A DNA stretch of 64,000 bases from JAVBQJ01 sp031549115. GTDB lineage: Bacteria > Verrucomicrobiota > Lentisphaeria > Victivallales > Victivallaceae. The translations under genes and the position numbers were made by a program. Location of the stretch: NCBI GenBank assembly GCA_031549115.1, contig JAVBQJ010000023.1, forward strand, positions 4,055 to 68,054. Reading direction: 5' to 3'. The notes below the pieces were generated by a model. It worked only from the letters and a program-made list of their open reading frames with translations, made no database searches and had not been told where the DNA came from. Below, one piece after another: positions 49,580-57,835 of this stretch (its first letter is position 1; every line of letters starts with the position of its first letter).

Positions 49580-51814
49580 TTACCGCACCCGTTCCAGCCG
49601 GACGCGGTCGACGGCAATGGCGTCGGCGGCAGTGCTGCCGGGGACATAAGCGGCTCCCTCCAGCTTCATCGATACCGAAATTCGGACGCGGTTGTCTTCG
49701 CCGGGGCGGTAGAAGTCGCGCAACCACAGCTGCAGCAACCGCGAATCGTGAATATACAGGTAGTCGAAGCGCCCCAACTCGACCTCACCGAGCTCGTACC
49801 AGTGAAACAGTCCATCCGCCGGCAGCGCTTCCCGGTCCCACTTCACCGGCTCGATGCGCTCCTTGAACTCCGCCACGCTGAAAATTCCCAGCGTGAGCTC
49901 CTTCTCGTGAAAACCGGCGCTGTTTTCCGGGGTGCCGAAAACCGCGGCTTCGCCGTGAAACGCCTCCGGCATCGCCTCGACACGGAGTGCCGGACTGAAA
50001 AACTGCATATACGGCGTCCCGAGTTCGATCACCGCCGCTTCGGGGTCAACCGGATTGCGCGCCATGCCGCCGAGACGGCGCAGCCGCTGCTCCAATTCAT
50101 CGCGGAAGTTTTCGGCCGACGCCGGATAATAATACGCCAGCGCCGCGCGCGAAAAAGCTTCGTAATCCGCGAAAACACGCTCCGCATCCCAGCCGTCGCG
50201 CTTCATTCCCAGCGCCAGGTGCTGCAGCAGAGCCGCATAGACCGGGATGAATTCGCGCTCCACCGCCGCTTGCGCCAGCGAGCCGGGTTCCGCCGCCTGC
50301 CGCGCCCGGCGCAGCAGCGCTTCGGCGTTGCGGAAGAACGCTCCGTCCAGATACCCCCATAAGCCGATGCCGTAGCAGGCGAAGTCGATCTTTCCGTCCC
50401 GCGTCTGGCGCAATTGCAGATAGTCGTACCATGCGCGCATCGGCTCCGTCGCCGGACCATACATCCCGGCGAAGAACTCCCGGCGCAATGCGTCGGCATC
50501 GGCGTCGGGGTTGTCCAGCAGCTTATACCCCAGATAACGCTTCAACCCGAAAAAGCTCTGCTGCTCCGGAAATTCGCATTCACTGAAGACATCGCGGGCC
50601 TTGACATCGCGATAGAAACGCATATTCGGCTGCAGCATCGCGTCATTGACATACGGCGCCTGCACATCGGTGGCGAACAATACCCAGTAATCCCAGATCG
50701 CCAGCGTCGCCGCCTGTTCGCTCCAGCGGCGCAGCAGCGCGGCGGTCGCGGCATTCTCCGGCGCGGTCAACGGCTTCAGCGTATCGCGCTCCTGCGCGAA
50801 CTCCAGCCCCATCGGCGCCAGATGGATGATCACGTTGGGCTCCAACTCCAGCTCCGGCACCGGCTGCAACGCGTACAGATAGGCAAACGTGCGGATCAGG
50901 ATCTCCGGGTGATCGCGCCGGATCTCCCGGGCGATGAAATTGGTGAAGTCGAGCAGCGGCGCGGCGTAATTGCCGCCGTATTGCGCCGCCAGCGCCCGGC
51001 AGCCGGGGCAGACGCATTTGACGTCGTTGTCGTTCGGGCTCAAGTCGTAAATCACCGGATACGGCATTTCGCCCTGCCGGTCGTCCGCGATGTATTGGCG
51101 CAACTGCGCCAGCACCTTCGCGCGGGCCGCCGGCGCGGTCATGCAGATCTGCCCCGGTCCGACATTGTCGGTCGCGACCAACCGCACTCCGGCTTCGTTC
51201 ATCGAAAAACATTCCGCGTCCCGCTCCGGATCCCAGCCGGAGCTGTAGTTGTAATAAGTGTGATGCTGCCGGGGGCTGCCGATGCGGAAGTAGCCGCCCA
51301 GCTCCGGCGGCGCATAGGTCAGCCCCTTGTTCCGCACCTTGAACGCGATCGAATCGGCGTACCAGTCCAGATTGTCGTAGATCTGCCGAATCCGGAAGTA
51401 CGGCGCGCCGGTGATTTTTCCCTCCGGGACCGCGATGCGTTCGCTGGACGGCGCTACCGTGACCTTTTCATCCAGGAACCGGACACCGGCGAAGCGCTCG
51501 AGAAATTCGTAAACTCCGTACAGGATGCCGCGCTGCCCCCCGGCAATGGTGACGGTACCGGCGGCTCCGTCGGCGGAGATTTCCCACGCCTCCGGGTCGC
51601 CATCCTCACGGTACTGCAGCCGGATTTCCACGCCTCCCTCCCCGTCGACCGATTTCCCTCCGAAAAGCCACCGGCGCAGCTCCTGTGCCGCCTGCCGCAC
51701 CACCGGCGGCGTATCCGCCGCAACGATCCGTACTTCCGGAGTGATGAACACTTCCGCCCCCGCCGCCAATGCCGTCAGCATTCCGGCGGCCACTGCAATC
51801 ACCAATTTAGACAT
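49580..51814 (-). CDS. secreted DUF4838 protein, distal (cassette D)
   Basis: The protein has 744 residues with a signal peptide (MSKLVIAVAAGMLTALAAGA). The N-terminal glucuronidase-like domain (25-135), DUF4838 (about 170-450) with NDNDVKCVCPGCRA (C-x-C-x2-C) and IWDYWVLFATDVQAPY, and a C-terminal beta-domain (600-744) are in the same order as in the proximal copy. It lies 4 bases downstream of that copy. By eye the pair share NVIIHLAPMG and the YWxLFATD region, so they are paralogues. Probably acts on polysaccharide outside the inner membrane. Confidence 0.85.
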   Translation of the reverse strand: MSKLVIAVAAGMLTALAAGAEVFITPEVRIVAADTPPVVRQAAQELRRWLFGGKSVDGEGGVEIRLQYREDGDPEAWEISADGAAGTVTIAGGQRGILYGVYEFLERFAGVRFLDEKVTVAPSSERIAVPEGKITGAPYFRIRQIYDNLDWYADSIAFKVRNKGLTYAPPELGGYFRIGSPRQHHTYYNYSSGWDPERDAECFSMNEAGVRLVATDNVGPGQICMTAPAARAKVLAQLRQYIADDRQGEMPYPVIYDLSPNDNDVKCVCPGCRALAAQYGGNYAAPLLDFTNFIAREIRRDHPEILIRTFAYLYALQPVPELELEPNVIIHLAPMGLEFAQERDTLKPLTAPENAATAALLRRWSEQAATLAIWDYWVLFATDVQAPYVNDAMLQPNMRFYRDVKARDVFSECEFPEQQSFFGLKRYLGYKLLDNPDADADALRREFFAGMYGPATEPMRAWYDYLQLRQTRDGKIDFACYGIGLWGYLDGAFFRNAEALLRRARQAAEPGSLAQAAVEREFIPVYAALLQHLALGMKRDGWDAERVFADYEAFSRAALAYYYPASAENFRDELEQRLRRLGGMARNPVDPEAAVIELGTPYMQFFSPALRVEAMPEAFHGEAAVFGTPENSAGFHEKELTLGIFSVAEFKERIEPVKWDREALPADGLFHWYELGEVELGRFDYLYIHDSRLLQLWLRDFYRPGEDNRVRISVSMKLEGAAYVPGSTAADAIAVDRVRLERVR

Positions 51815-51818
51815 AATC

Positions 51819-54107
51819 TCACTTCCCCGTTTTCACAATCCACATCCGATCGGCGGCGAGCGCCTCCACTCCGGCCCGGCACGAGAGATAGACCGTGTAT
51901 TCGCCATCCCCCGGCGTCACCGCCGCCGCCAGCGGAATCTGAATCTCGCAGCGCCACCCGAGCGCGACATAGCAGCTTGCGTCCGGCACCCGGAACGGGC
52001 CGAGCTTACACCACAGATAGCCGCCGTCCGCCGGGAACTCCGTCAACGGAATCTCCCGTGCCGCCACCGTTTCCTTGCGGTCGAACGACACCACCGACAG
52101 CGACACCCCGCCCATCTGATACTGTCCGGCCACGTCGCGATCCACCGTCATCGCCTCTTTCGTCGCCGAGCGGGAATCCATACACCGGTGCGCCTGCCCC
52201 ATCGGCCGGAACCGGGCCGAAGTCAGATACGCCGCCAGCTTGCCCGCCGCCTCCGGAAACGGCGGCGCCGGCAGCGACATATTCCGAAAATCCTCCACCC
52301 ACGACGCCACCAACGGTTCGAAGCGCGCCCGGTCCTTCGGTTCCGGGAAGTAAAACGCCAGCGACTCCGGCAGCAACCGCTCCAACAGCGCCAGATAACG
52401 CTCCCGGTCGAACGGCGGTTCGCCGCCGCCATTGTCGCGCCGCAACGCGCTCCAGCGCTGAAACAACCCCGCCAGCACCGGAATGAATTCCCGTTCGACG
52501 GCGGCGCGCTGCCGCGCGTCTTCCGTCACCGCCGCCGCCCGCTCCAACTCGCCGAGCACGGTTTGAAAAAATTCCAGATCCAGATAATCCCGCCGCTCCG
52601 GCGGCACTTTTCCGATCGGATAGCCGGCGCCGTCCTGCCGCCGGATCATATAGTCAAGGTAATTCCGCAAGTACGGCGCCGCGGCTTCCCCGTAGTATCC
52701 GGCGAGAAACTCCGCGGTCAGAAGGGCGGCATCGTCATCCGGGTCCAGCATCAGCCGTTCGCCGAGGTAGCGCCGCAGCGCGGTAAAGCTCCCCGAATAC
52801 GGCCTTTCGGCCTCGACATAGAGGTCCTTGACGCCGCAATCCCGGTAAAAGCGCAGATTGTCCGGCAGTGCCGCCACATTGGTATAGGGCGCGGTGTAAT
52901 CGGTGGCAAAGAGAATCCAGTAATCCCATACCGCCAACTGCGGCGCGATCTTGCTCCACGCGGCAATCCGCTCCCGCGCCCGGTCATTCGCCGGAGTAAA
53001 CAGCGACGCCATGGTGTCGCGGTCTTCGTTGAATTCATACCCCATCGGCGCCAGGTGGATCACCACATTCGGCGCCGCCGCAATTCCCTGCGACGGCTCC
53101 TGTCCGTAGTTGTAAGCGAACGTCCGGACACTGACTTCGGGGTAGTCGTCGCGTATCCCGGCAGCGACGGCATTGATGAATTCCACCACCAATCCGCTGT
53201 AGGCGCCGTAGCGGGCTGCCACAGCCAGGCATTCGACGCAGACACATTTGTCGAGATTGTCATTCTGGCTGATGTCGTAAAGCACCGGCGGCGTTTCGGA
53301 GCGGCCGCTGCGATCGGCGGCGATGTAAGCGCGCAACTGCTCCGTCACCCGCTGCCGCAATTGCGGATTCGCGAGGCACCACTGTCCGGGGCCGGCGCTG
53401 CTGGTGCTCCGGCGCCGGACGCCGTGCTCATCCTGCGCGAAAAATTCCGGCTCGTCCCAGCTGGCGCTGTAGGCATGATAGGTATGGTGCGGAGCCGGTG
53501 AACCGATGGCGAAAAAACCGCCGAATTCCTTGCTCACAAATGCATTCGACGCGTTGCGGACTTTGTGCAATGTGCTCGCCGGCTGGGCATCGCCCCACTC
53601 CAGATCGTCGTTGATGTGGCGCAGCCGGAACGCCGGTTGCCCGGACAATTCGAAGTCCTCCCAGACAATGGCGTCCGTCCGCGGTACCACTTCGACCTCT
53701 TCGGCCAGGAAGCGGCAGCCGAGCTGCCGCTCCAGCAGCCGGTGCACCGCGTAGATCACCCCGCGCGGATAGCCGCCGGCGACAATCAGGTCGTCCCCGT
53801 CCGTTCGAACCAGCCACTCTTCCGGAGCCAGGGCGGCGCCATCGATCCCGGAAGAGCGCGCCGCCGCGGTGTCGCCGACATACAATGCCGCTTCGCTTCC
53901 GGCCTCCGTCTCGGTGACGACGGCAAATTCCCCTCCGGTCGCGCGGCCGAGGAATTCCGCCAATTCCCGGGCGGCGAAGCGCTCTTCCGGGCGCGGCTGC
54001 GCCGGAATCACGATCCGCACCCGGGGTTCGCCATGTTCAAATACCGCCACAGCGGCAGCAGCACCCAGCCAGATCAGCAATGCCATTACAATGTATAGTA
54101 ACCTCAT
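51819..54107 (-). CDS. secreted DUF4838 protein, proximal (cassette D)
   Basis: The protein has 762 residues with a signal peptide (LLYIVMALLIWLGAAAAVA). DUF4838 (about 180-460) carries SQNDNLDKCVCVECLA and NVVIHLAPMGYEF, shared with the distal copy, and IWDYWILFATDYTAPY-like sequence. A C-terminal beta-domain (640-760) may bind sugar. It lies 47 bases after GH1. Activity is unknown; the three DUF4838 proteins of this window differ enough to suggest different linkages or substrates. Confidence 0.85.
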   Translation of the reverse strand: MRLLYIVMALLIWLGAAAAVAVFEHGEPRVRIVIPAQPRPEERFAARELAEFLGRATGGEFAVVTETEAGSEAALYVGDTAAARSSGIDGAALAPEEWLVRTDGDDLIVAGGYPRGVIYAVHRLLERQLGCRFLAEEVEVVPRTDAIVWEDFELSGQPAFRLRHINDDLEWGDAQPASTLHKVRNASNAFVSKEFGGFFAIGSPAPHHTYHAYSASWDEPEFFAQDEHGVRRRSTSSAGPGQWCLANPQLRQRVTEQLRAYIAADRSGRSETPPVLYDISQNDNLDKCVCVECLAVAARYGAYSGLVVEFINAVAAGIRDDYPEVSVRTFAYNYGQEPSQGIAAAPNVVIHLAPMGYEFNEDRDTMASLFTPANDRARERIAAWSKIAPQLAVWDYWILFATDYTAPYTNVAALPDNLRFYRDCGVKDLYVEAERPYSGSFTALRRYLGERLMLDPDDDAALLTAEFLAGYYGEAAAPYLRNYLDYMIRRQDGAGYPIGKVPPERRDYLDLEFFQTVLGELERAAAVTEDARQRAAVEREFIPVLAGLFQRWSALRRDNGGGEPPFDRERYLALLERLLPESLAFYFPEPKDRARFEPLVASWVEDFRNMSLPAPPFPEAAGKLAAYLTSARFRPMGQAHRCMDSRSATKEAMTVDRDVAGQYQMGGVSLSVVSFDRKETVAAREIPLTEFPADGGYLWCKLGPFRVPDASCYVALGWRCEIQIPLAAAVTPGDGEYTVYLSCRAGVEALAADRMWIVKTGK

Positions 54108-54154
54108 AGTTCTCCCTCATGGAAGCAAACGCCGCTGCCACATCGTCTGTTTTT

Positions 54155-55510
54155 TTAACTTATATTCCCGGACGCGATCAAATCGGCGTACCAGTGAAAA
54201 CTCAGCTTCGGCGTCCGCTCCTGGGTTTGGAAGTTCACGTAGACCAGTCCGAAACGCGGCCGGTAACCATGGTGCCATTCGAAGTTGTCCAGCCAGCTCC
54301 AGTGGAAGTACCCCGTCAGCGGCACCCCCTCCCGGATCGCCTTGGCCGCGAACGCGAGGTAACTGCGCAGATACACGATCCGCGCCGGATCGTCCACCCT
54401 GCCCTCCGTCGTCATCCGGTCCGCCAGGAATGTCCCGCTCTCGGTCACCATGATCTCCTGCGGCCGCCACAGCTCCCACGCGATCCGCGGTCCCCAGTAC
54501 ATCGCCTCGGGCACGAAAAACAAGTTCGCTATACCGGTATCCTTCGGATCCTGTCCGGGTTCGAAAATCCGGTACCCCAACGGCGCCGTTTCATCGTGAC
54601 GCACCTGCTTGCCGTAATAGATATTCAAGCCGAGGTAATCCATCGGCGCCCCGATCAGCCGCATGTCTTCGTCGGTGAATTCCGGCGCGTCCGGTCCCTC
54701 CTTTTCCAGATAGCTGTCCAGATATTCGCCCTCCATCACCGCGGTCAGGAAGTGGGCGTTTTCGTGCCGGAAGGCCGTCTTCGCCGCCTCGATATCCGCG
54801 GCGCCGCCCGAAACCGGCACCATGAAGGTGGAATTTTCCGCAATCGTCACCTTCGCCTCCGGCGCCACCGCCCGCAGCGCCGCCAGCGCGGTGCCGTGCC
54901 CCAGCAGCACATGGTGGCGCACCTGGTTGAGCTCCTTTTTCGGCAGCTTCACTCCGGGGGCGATCACCCCCATTCCATAGCCGACATCCGTACACGCCAG
55001 GAATTCGTTGACGGTGAAATAATTCTTGATCCACGGCCGCAATTCGGCGGCAATCCGGGCGACGTATTCGCCGAAGTACCGCACCGTTTCCCGCGACCGC
55101 CAGCCGCCGAAATCGCGCTCCAGCGCCAGCGGCAGATCCCAGTGATACCAGGTCAGGTACGGCTCGATTTCGGCATCGAGCAGACACTCCGCCAGCCGCT
55201 TGTAATAATCGAGACCGGCCTGGTTGATCGCGCCGCGCCCATCGGGCAGCACCCGGCTCCACGCCATCGAAAAGCGGTAGGCCTGCAACCCCGCCTGCCG
55301 CATCAGCGCGACATCCTCACGGAAGCGGTGATACTGGTCGCAGCTGACTTCGCCGGAAGCGTCGTCGGTGATCGCGCCCGGGCGCCGGACGAATTCATCC
55401 CAGATCGACGGACCCTTGCCGTCAACGGCGGCGGCGCCTTCGACCTGATAACTGGAAGTAGCGGCTCCCCAGACGAAGGATTCCGGGAATTCACGGGAAT
55501 GCAAGCTCAT
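54155..55510 (-). CDS. glycoside hydrolase family 1 beta-glucosidase-like (cassette D)
   Basis: The protein has 451 residues with the GH1 opening FVWGAATSSYQVEGA. The acid/base Glu169 lies in TVNEF, where NEP is normal. The nucleophile Glu357 lies in VTESG, where TENG is normal. The aglycone-side WSWLDNFEWHHGY is present. Both catalytic Glu are kept, so it should hydrolyse beta-glucosides or 6-phospho-beta-glucosides; the changed neighbours may shift specificity. No signal peptide, so cytoplasmic. It lies 19 bases after the pseudopilin. Confidence 0.93.
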   Translation of the reverse strand: MSLHSREFPESFVWGAATSSYQVEGAAAVDGKGPSIWDEFVRRPGAITDDASGEVSCDQYHRFREDVALMRQAGLQAYRFSMAWSRVLPDGRGAINQAGLDYYKRLAECLLDAEIEPYLTWYHWDLPLALERDFGGWRSRETVRYFGEYVARIAAELRPWIKNYFTVNEFLACTDVGYGMGVIAPGVKLPKKELNQVRHHVLLGHGTALAALRAVAPEAKVTIAENSTFMVPVSGGAADIEAAKTAFRHENAHFLTAVMEGEYLDSYLEKEGPDAPEFTDEDMRLIGAPMDYLGLNIYYGKQVRHDETAPLGYRIFEPGQDPKDTGIANLFFVPEAMYWGPRIAWELWRPQEIMVTESGTFLADRMTTEGRVDDPARIVYLRSYLAFAAKAIREGVPLTGYFHWSWLDNFEWHHGYRPRFGLVYVNFQTQERTPKLSFHWYADLIASGNIS

Positions 55511-55529
55511 AATGCAGATGTTCTTTCGG

Positions 55530-56267
55530 TTACAGGTTCGGATTTGCCGTCAGTTCGAGAGTATACCAGTTTTTGGTGTCGTTCCAGATGTCGAATCCGG
55601 CGGTAGAGGAGTTCCACAGCACCGCTCCGGCGTCGACGCTGCCGTCGCCTTTCAGCGAATTCATGCTCCGGGAGTGCGCCGCATAACGCGGCATGTTGAT
55701 GCCGGAGTAAAAGAACATCTTCGTGTAATATTCACGGTCCGCAATCGTATCGAACGCGCCTTCGGCATAGGCCCAGTTGTCCCCGGAAATCAGCGTCCGG
55801 CTCGGATTCGTCAACTGCGAAGCCTTGTACAGCCGCTCCGCCTGCGTCGCAATCGGGCTGTCGCCGATGTGGCCGTTGTAGCCGTAGGACAGCGCCACCC
55901 GGTCGATCTGGGTGATGATCGTCGGCGATCCATCAGAAGGACACATCAGCAGCTTATTTTTGTAATCCACAGTGGGATTGGTCTTGTCACTGCTCAGGAA
56001 GCCGTCGCTGACCAGGGTATTGGCCCAGAAGCCGCCCCACTTGCCGTTGTCCACCGCCATCGTCCAGCCGTAGTAGTTGAGCATATAATCGTTGCACTCG
56101 GTCGAATACAGCGCGCAGCCGAGGCCGATGGTCTTGAGATTGTTTTTGCAGTAAGTCGCCTGCGCCGCCGCCCGCGCTTTGCTCAACGCCGGCAGCAGCA
56201 TGCTGGCCAAAATCGCGATGATCGCAATCACCACCAACAGCTCAATCAATGTGAAATTTCTTTTCAT
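55530..56267 (-). CDS. type II secretion-like pseudopilin, H-X9-DG-related (cassette D)
   Basis: The protein has 245 residues from ATG 56267 (MKRNFTLIELLVV), preceded by AAAGGGATC. The frame is open upstream but only into the promoter. The helix FTLIELLVVIAIIAILASM is identical to the others, and the C-terminal H-x9-DG reads HSRSMNSLKGDGSVD. Residue -1 is Asn. It is first in the leftward operon, divergent from the AraC regulator, with GH1 and two DUF4838 genes downstream. Confidence 0.92.
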   Translation of the reverse strand: MKRNFTLIELLVVIAIIAILASMLLPALSKARAAAQATYCKNNLKTIGLGCALYSTECNDYMLNYYGWTMAVDNGKWGGFWANTLVSDGFLSSDKTNPTVDYKNKLLMCPSDGSPTIITQIDRVALSYGYNGHIGDSPIATQAERLYKASQLTNPSRTLISGDNWAYAEGAFDTIADREYYTKMFFYSGINMPRYAAHSRSMNSLKGDGSVDAGAVLWNSSTAGFDIWNDTKNWYTLELTANPNL

Positions 56268-56316
56268 CCCTGATCCCTTTCCGTAATTTACTTTGAAAGT
56301 TCGGCTTCTGCTTAAA

Positions 56317-56345
56317 AGTATACTGCGAAACGAAGCAAAAGTCAA
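56317..56345 (-). promoter_or_regulatory. consensus promoter of cassette D pseudopilin operon
   Basis: TTGACT (56345-56340), 17-base spacer and TATACT (56322-56317). A second TTGAC lies just upstream (TTGACAATTGACT), which could be a direct-repeat site for the divergent AraC protein. Confidence 0.75.
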
Positions 56346-56455
56346 TTGTCAAAAACTATTATTTTTTATCACAAAAAGATGCAATGCAGAAAAAACCGAT
56401 ACAACCGCAGCCGGATATGCCGAAAGTCGGATCATGCCATTTCCTATTTTCACAT

Positions 56456-56484
56456 TTGACGAACGAAAAATCCGGTGTTATAGT
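56456..56484 (+). promoter_or_regulatory. promoter of the AraC-type regulator
   Basis: TTGACG (56456-56461), 17-base spacer and TATAGT (56479-56484), 30 bases before the ATG and divergent from the pseudopilin promoter. Confidence 0.7.
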
Positions 56485-56513
56485 ATTTTAGAACGACAAC
56501 CCGGAGTCCATCC

Positions 56514-57332
56514 ATGAATCTGCCGCAAGTATCCTTTCTCGGGACCTGTTACTACAAATCCGACGGCATCTGCCCGATCATTCCCAATGTGGTGCCGGAC
56601 GACACCTTTTATATCGAGGTATTGACCAGCGGAAACATTATTTTCCCGGTAAACGGCGTCCGGCGGCAACTCGGGCGGGGAACCATTTTCTGGCACGAAG
56701 GCGGCGAAAAAAGCATCTGGGAACTCGGCGATGCCGGGCGCTACAGCGCTTTCGTGCTGCGGGGGAGCTATCACGGCGATTCGCCCCGCCGGCCGGCCCG
56801 GGTCAGCAGCTGGCTCGACCCCCAGGAGCTCGACCACTTCGCCTCGGTAGCGATGCGCGACGCCTTCGACGACGACATCGACAAGGATATTCTCGCGCCG
56901 TATCTGTTCATGCGTTTTTATTACGAAGCCTACCGCGGACTCGACGTCCCCCATGAAGCCGGCTGGCCGGTGGCGTTGGAGCGGGCGTTGTCGCTGCTCC
57001 AAAGCGCCGACCTGAAAGCGATCTCCGTCACCCAGTTGGCAAACTATGCGCAGATCAGCGAATCGCATCTGTTTTTATTGTTTCGAACCCACCTGAACAC
57101 CAGCCCGCACCAGTATCTGCTCGACTACCGGCTCAAGCGCGCCAAAATTCTGCTCGCCGCCAGCAACCATCCGATCAAGGAAATCGCGCTCGACTGCGGA
57201 TTCACCAGCGTTGAATCCTTCTACCGGGCCTTTCGCGCCCGGGTGCGTCAATCCCCCGCCATCTACCGCCGCAGTCACACCGCCATGACCCGGAGCGACC
57301 TGATCCAAAACCGCATCGACACGCTGGAATAG
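56514..57332 (+). CDS. AraC-family transcriptional regulator (cassette D)
   Basis: The protein has 272 residues. An N-terminal cupin-like ligand domain (20-110) precedes two helix-turn-helix units (165-262; ISVTQLANYAQISESHLFLL and IKEIALDCGFTSVESFYRAF). It should activate the divergent pseudopilin-GH1-DUF4838 operon in response to a sugar. It is the only cassette regulator here that is divergent from its target genes. Confidence 0.93.
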   Translation: MNLPQVSFLGTCYYKSDGICPIIPNVVPDDTFYIEVLTSGNIIFPVNGVRRQLGRGTIFWHEGGEKSIWELGDAGRYSAFVLRGSYHGDSPRRPARVSSWLDPQELDHFASVAMRDAFDDDIDKDILAPYLFMRFYYEAYRGLDVPHEAGWPVALERALSLLQSADLKAISVTQLANYAQISESHLFLLFRTHLNTSPHQYLLDYRLKRAKILLAASNHPIKEIALDCGFTSVESFYRAFRARVRQSPAIYRRSHTAMTRSDLIQNRIDTLE

Positions 57333-57346
57333 CCGGTAAGGCCGGT

Positions 57347-57835
57347 TCAATTCGCCGGAAAGATCGCGCCGAAATCGAACTCGCGGCGCAGGACCTCCAT
57401 GACCTCCTGTTCGCGGCGGCGCATCCGGCGGCGCGGCGCGGACGCCAGATCGTCTTCGCCGGAGGCATGCAGCAGTCCGTGAACCAGATACAGCATCAGT
57501 TCGGAGGCATAATCGGAATCCGCGCGGACGGCGCCTTCGCGGGCGGCGACGTCGACGCAGATCAGGAGTTCCACCGCGACTTCGCCGGGAAAACAGGAAT
57601 CCGGATCGTCGAGGTAGCTGAACGTGATCACATCGGTAGTGCCCTCGTGCCCGACCAGCTCCCGGTTGGCTTTCGCCATCGTCCGGTCGGTCACCCACAA
57701 CACATTGAGCCCCCAGTCGCCTCCGGCATCCAGTCCGGCCAGTTCAGTTGCCCGTCGCGCCGCGCGAATCAGCCCGTCCCGCAGCGGATGCGGGTGGCGC
57801 GGGTTTCTCCAGGAATAAGTCACCTTCATCGTCAT
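57347..57835 (-). CDS. ybeY: endoribonuclease YbeY
   Basis: The protein has 162 residues from ATG 57835, with MTMKV and MKV alternatives. The zinc site HGLLHASGED matches the family H-G-x-L-H-x3-G-x-D. It also has DVITFSY, where the family has TDVLSFP. YbeY acts in 16S rRNA maturation and ribosome quality control. The start overlaps the last 92 bases of the upstream pgpH-like gene in a different frame, longer than usual. A later start would cut into the conserved N-terminal strand, so the overlap is probably real. Confidence 0.9.
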   Translation of the reverse strand: MTMKVTYSWRNPRHPHPLRDGLIRAARRATELAGLDAGGDWGLNVLWVTDRTMAKANRELVGHEGTTDVITFSYLDDPDSCFPGEVAVELLICVDVAAREGAVRADSDYASELMLYLVHGLLHASGEDDLASAPRRRMRRREQEVMEVLRREFDFGAIFPAN

